Below are positions 61,266 to 64,000 of a DNA stretch of 64,000 bases, in pieces (position 1 is the first letter of the stretch; each line of letters starts with the position of its first letter). Location: assembly GCA_951812795.1 (NCBI GenBank), contig OX638325.1, positions 2,442,277 to 2,506,276 of the forward strand, written 5' to 3'. Both the position numbers and the translations under genes were made by a program. Source of the DNA: an uncultured Dehalococcoidia bacterium (GTDB lineage: Bacteria; Chloroflexota; Dehalococcoidia; Lucifugimonadales; Lucifugimonadaceae). The notes under the pieces were generated by a model. That model did no database searches. It was not told the DNA's origin and saw only the letters and a program-made list of their open reading frames with translations.

Positions 61266-62264
61266 ATGAGAGCAGCCCAATCGTTCGGTGTTGACGACAT
61301 TCGATTTGTCGCCGATGCGCCCGATCCAGAACCGTTTGAGACCGATGCGATCGTGAAGACGGAGATGGCGTCGCTGTGCGGCTCCGATCTGCACATGGTT
61401 GGCAAGGGTTGGCAGATGCCGGAGTATCCGGCGCCACCCGGACACCCCGGTCACGAAGGCGTCGGCATCGTAGAAGAGCCGCCGCAGCGATACCCGGACG
61501 GTGAGGGCATCGACATCCTCGAACCGGGTGACTTGGCCCTGACGGTTCCGCACATCTGGTATGCGAAATGCTTCGCCGAATACCAAGCGGTCGATGCGGC
61601 GCACATGCTGAAGATGCCGGCGGGCGCGCCCGTTGAGCATGTCTTGATGACGCAGCAGTTGGGCACGGTGATATTTGCAACTCAAAGGTTGCCAGAGTCG
61701 CTCGACGGGCTGACGTGCGCGGTGTTGGGGCAGGGCAGCGCAGGACTGTTCTGGGACTTCGTGCTCAAACGTCGTGGCGCGTCTCGAGTGATTTCGATTG
61801 AACCTGTTGACAGTCGGCGCAGCCTATCCACGAGATACGGGGCCGACGACACGGTTGATGTAACTGGCGACGCAGCGAAGGATGCGGTCTACGATCTGAC
61901 CGATGGCAGGGGCGCTGACATCGTGATCGAAGCGGTCGGCTCGACACCAACGCTGAGCAACGCGTTCCATTTGGTCAAGGATGAAGGACTCTGCGTTCTG
62001 TTCGGATTGCCGGACAGCAACGATCCTCAACCGTTCGATTACACGGAGATGTTCAAGAAGCGCGCCAACGCCTACTCGATACTAGGAGCGCAAGAGGAGC
62101 CGGGGTTGAAGACTTTCAGGCGAGCGTTGTCGTGGATCGTGGAGGGCGAGATCGATATGGCGCCGATCGTTACGCACCTGATGCCGATTGAGCAGGTTAC
62201 CGAAGCGTTTGAGTTGTCGGAGTCGCGAGGGGATGGGGTTGTGAAGGTTGCGTTGACGTTTTGA
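61266..62264 (+). CDS. Medium-chain dehydrogenase (alcohol/sorbitol dehydrogenase-like)
   Basis: A 332-residue MDR-family oxidoreductase. MASLCGSDLHMVGKG holds the catalytic zinc Cys and GHPGHEGVGIVEE the zinc His and Glu. The four-Cys structural zinc loop is missing. The Rossmann motif is AVLGQGSAGLFWDFVLKRRG (G-Q-G-S-A-G), with Glu after strand 2 (VISIEPVDSRR), suggesting NAD. Met at 61266 is taken rather than the adjacent TTG. It probably oxidises a sugar or polyol hydroxyl. Confidence 0.87.
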   Translation: MRAAQSFGVDDIRFVADAPDPEPFETDAIVKTEMASLCGSDLHMVGKGWQMPEYPAPPGHPGHEGVGIVEEPPQRYPDGEGIDILEPGDLALTVPHIWYAKCFAEYQAVDAAHMLKMPAGAPVEHVLMTQQLGTVIFATQRLPESLDGLTCAVLGQGSAGLFWDFVLKRRGASRVISIEPVDSRRSLSTRYGADDTVDVTGDAAKDAVYDLTDGRGADIVIEAVGSTPTLSNAFHLVKDEGLCVLFGLPDSNDPQPFDYTEMFKKRANAYSILGAQEEPGLKTFRRALSWIVEGEIDMAPIVTHLMPIEQVTEAFELSESRGDGVVKVALTF

Positions 62265-62343
62265 AGATGCGACTTTGAGCTGTAACTAGCGGTATGGAAA
62301 TCGGAGCTTAGCTACATAGCTGCGTTGCTGATTCACTCGGCGA

Positions 62344-63159
62344 TCATTCATCGAAAACGCCCGTGTGCCGCGCTCTGAGCCACAATCCGACCGTGTAAGC
62401 GATACCAAACAATACGCCAATGAACATCGATTGAACCAGCAGCGAACTGAACCAAAACGCGCTGACAACGGTGAATACCACGGCCCAGAAACCTATTGCA
62501 ATTGGCAAAGACCTCGTAACCCTTTGTTCAGGAGTTAGATAACGATTTCTGTTGGCTTCTCTGACGCCCTCGTGTGCGTCGGTCGTGTGCATGATCTCGT
62601 CAAAATATCTTTGCGGAATCCGTTGAACAGGCGGTTGCATGTAGTCGCCTACCAACTCGTAATAACGGTCTCTGAACTCTTCGTCCGTGTGATTTCCCTT
62701 GCGGATATTGCAGCGTCTACATAGAGCTTGCAGGTTGTCGTCGTCGTTGGGACCGCCTCTGGATACGGGGTACATATGATCGATTTGCAAGTTATCGGTC
62801 GTCAATCTGACTCCACAGTACATGCAGCGGTACCGTTGACTTTGCGCTATCGCTGCCCTCTCTTCTTTAGAGAATGTTGCTCTTATAGTGGGTCTTACGC
62901 TTCGAGCGTTCTCGGTCAAGCTGAGGATCAACCATAGACTCACATCCATGAGCATCAGCGATGTCCATCTAGTGCCTATCCACATCCAAGTAAGCGCGAC
63001 CATGACGTAGCCGAAGAAGGTTGACCAACCATTGTCGTTTTGTTCTCGCTCAGCAACTTGGACGTTCCCAACTTGGACGCCTAAATCGCTCGGATCCGAG
63101 TCGTTGAGATCGTCGAACGACTCCTGTTCGGGTTCGGTGGAACCATCGGTTTCAGTCAC
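62344..63159 (-). CDS. Membrane-anchored HNH endonuclease domain protein
   Basis: A 271-residue protein from GTG at 63159, chosen because GGAAGGA lies 8 bases upstream. An acidic N-terminal tail leads to one or two hydrophobic helices (WSTFFGYVMVALTWMWIG, LMLMDVSLWLILSL). The HNH domain follows: YRCMYCGVRLTTDNLQIDH, then MYPVSRGGPNDDDNLQALC and RRCNIRKGNHT, with the CxxC...CxxC zinc cysteines and the catalytic His of DHMYP. Two more hydrophobic helices are at the C-terminus (AIGFWAVVFTVVSAFWF and a following one). A nuclease domain held between membrane anchors is unusual; envelope-located defence against incoming DNA is one idea. Confidence 0.8.
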   Translation of the reverse strand: MTETDGSTEPEQESFDDLNDSDPSDLGVQVGNVQVAEREQNDNGWSTFFGYVMVALTWMWIGTRWTSLMLMDVSLWLILSLTENARSVRPTIRATFSKEERAAIAQSQRYRCMYCGVRLTTDNLQIDHMYPVSRGGPNDDDNLQALCRRCNIRKGNHTDEEFRDRYYELVGDYMQPPVQRIPQRYFDEIMHTTDAHEGVREANRNRYLTPEQRVTRSLPIAIGFWAVVFTVVSAFWFSSLLVQSMFIGVLFGIAYTVGLWLRARHTGVFDE

Positions 63160-63300
63160 GTTAATGCTTCCTTCCTCTTCGCCTCTTAACGATGTGTGCG
63201 AAGAAGTGTAAACGCAGGTGAGCGATCCGTCATGAATGACAATAGGAGTTGACGAGACAAGTAACAACCCAGGTAATTCAGTCAGAGTGACACGAGTCAA

Positions 63301-63855
63301 CGACGTGGAGATTACCTATCCCCAGGTATTCCCCGCTCCGATAACGTGGGTTTACCTCGATGGTTCCCCTTTCGCCCCGCGAAAGAGGCAAACGCCGTAA
63401 TCGTAGTGATAGTGCTATTCGTGCCAAGATCGCCGCGCTTGCGGTAGCCGTAAGCTTCACTGAAGGCGGCCGATCCCCACGAAAATTCAGGGACGTCAAA
63501 ACGCGTCCTTGGGTGGTAATGATCGAGCCGGCAATTGTTCCCTAGCTGTCGGGTCGTGGCTCGATGGGTGGTAATGAACGGGAGTTTACCGAACACGTGG
63601 TATCGTTTCAAGCCGCTTATTCGCTACTTTCATCGTTATAAGACGAGGCGTCTTGGGTGATTGCATTCACATCTCCCCGGCATACGCCCTTTGCCTGACG
63701 GCATTTCCCCCGCGAGCGGGGGAAACCCTGTACTGCTCTTTGGATTCCCGCGAAGGCGTGAATGACGTCGCCCATTTCATCACTCCCAGGGCATACCCCG
63801 CTCGCATCACTTCGTTCGCTCGCACCGCTTTCGCTCTGCGAAAGGGGCAGATGAC
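63301..63855. repeat. Repeats and a decayed copy of the neighbouring gene's 3' end
   Basis: Bases 63375-63470 align with 63835-63930: GAAAGAGGCAAACGCCGTAA against GAAAGGGGCAGATGACCTAA, then AATCGTAGTGATAG and a diverged copy of the sulfite oxidase-like C-terminal codons (SEAYGYRKRGDL against [12 protein letters not shown]). The copy is decayed and has no intact stop. Bases 63686-63728 hold an inverted family A copy with a changed second hairpin (TTTGCCTGACGGCATT). Bases 63790-63845 hold the CCCGCTCGCATCACTTCG element. No functional gene is seen. Confidence 0.55.
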
Positions 63856-64000
63856 CTAATCGTAGTGATAGCGCTGTTCCCGCCAGGGGTCGCCGTACAT
63901 GTGGTAACCGTAGGCTTCCCAGAAGCCGGGGGCGTCGGAGTCCATGAAGCGGATGCCGCGGACCCATTTGGCGGATTTCCAGAAGTAGAGGTGGGGGACT
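63856..64000 (-). CDS. Sulfite oxidase-like molybdopterin oxidoreductase, C-terminal end (cut by window edge)
   Basis: The minus strand reads [20 protein letters not shown], then [18 protein letters not shown] and REQRYHYD before TAG at 63856-63858. This is the typical C-terminus of YedY/sulfite oxidase-like molybdopterin enzymes ([13 protein letters not shown]..., GFWE..GYH..GDPW.E.R). The bulk of the gene, including the cofactor site, lies beyond the right edge, so activity and localisation cannot be judged. Confidence 0.82.
   Translation of the reverse strand, partial: VPHLYFWKSAKWVRGIRFMDSDAPGFWEAYGYHMYGDPWREQRYHYD

Noticed and set aside
1-64000. tRNA and rRNA genes
   Set aside because: No cloverleaf with a GGTTCAAATCC-type T-arm or conserved rRNA segment was recognised by eye; a tRNAscan-SE run would be decisive.

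Overview
This is a 64 kb stretch of a bacterial chromosome with moderately high GC. It carries about 60 supportable genes and an unusually heavy load of short interspersed palindromic repeats. The gene content suggests a heterotroph of the Chloroflexota, possibly a SAR202-like Dehalococcoidia. The reasons are the MEP isoprenoid gene ispH, a cofactor-independent phosphoglycerate mutase, a T-box-controlled valS, a complete pentose-phosphate operon with a Tal/Pgi pair of the type often fused, and many enolase-superfamily, SMP-30, amidohydrolase and medium-chain dehydrogenase catabolic genes. No rRNA gene was seen and no tRNA recognised, so this placement is inference.

Layout. 1-3 kb: a DrrAB-like ABC exporter, ATPase cut by the left edge, with two duplicated permeases. 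3-6.4 kb: a DUF559 nuclease, a mandelate racemase-type enolase-superfamily enzyme, a small protein paired with a retropepsin-like protease, and an SDR. 6.4-11.8 kb, minus strand: MFS transporter, ispH, a DUF192 lipoprotein and an extended iPGM-like phosphomutase, the last three overlapping. 12-21 kb: an ArsC/Spx-like protein, prs, secA with two coupled small genes, a valine T-box leader and valS. valS is enlarged by in-frame repeat insertions. 22-30 kb: an acetyl-CoA synthetase-like enzyme, a Zn alcohol dehydrogenase, a tandem Spondin_N protein with an LPDTG sorting signal, a degenerate alpha/beta hydrolase, a SelA-like PLP enzyme and a DUF1932 dehydrogenase.

30-42 kb is accessory: a two-gene ATPase plus TOPRIM module that looks like anti-phage defence, an Mrp/DUF59 Fe-S pair, a vapBC locus with a visible operator, two tandem amidohydrolases, a large LRR lipoprotein followed by a scrambled remnant of a restriction-modification enzyme, small membrane proteins, and a DUF104/PIN pair whose PIN domain has lost its first Asp. 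42.4-51.6 kb is a minus-strand pentose-phosphate operon: tkt, a hicB-like gene, rpiB, tal, pgi, an unknown gene, gnd, zwf. 51.7-64 kb holds a PD-(D/E)XK nuclease, two SMP-30 lactonases around a HAD phosphatase, an aldehyde dehydrogenase, a second small-protein/retropepsin pair, a GH4 enzyme, another MDR dehydrogenase, a membrane-anchored HNH protein, and the C-terminus of a sulfite oxidase-like enzyme cut by the right edge.

The most striking features are: (i) a double-hairpin repeat family with compensatory stem changes, found between genes and also inside valS in frame, like Rickettsia palindromic elements; (ii) the repeated small-protein/retropepsin cassette; (iii) the ATPase/TOPRIM pair. 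By eye the + strand is C-rich on the left and G-rich on the right, and the orientation of the main repeat family flips with it.
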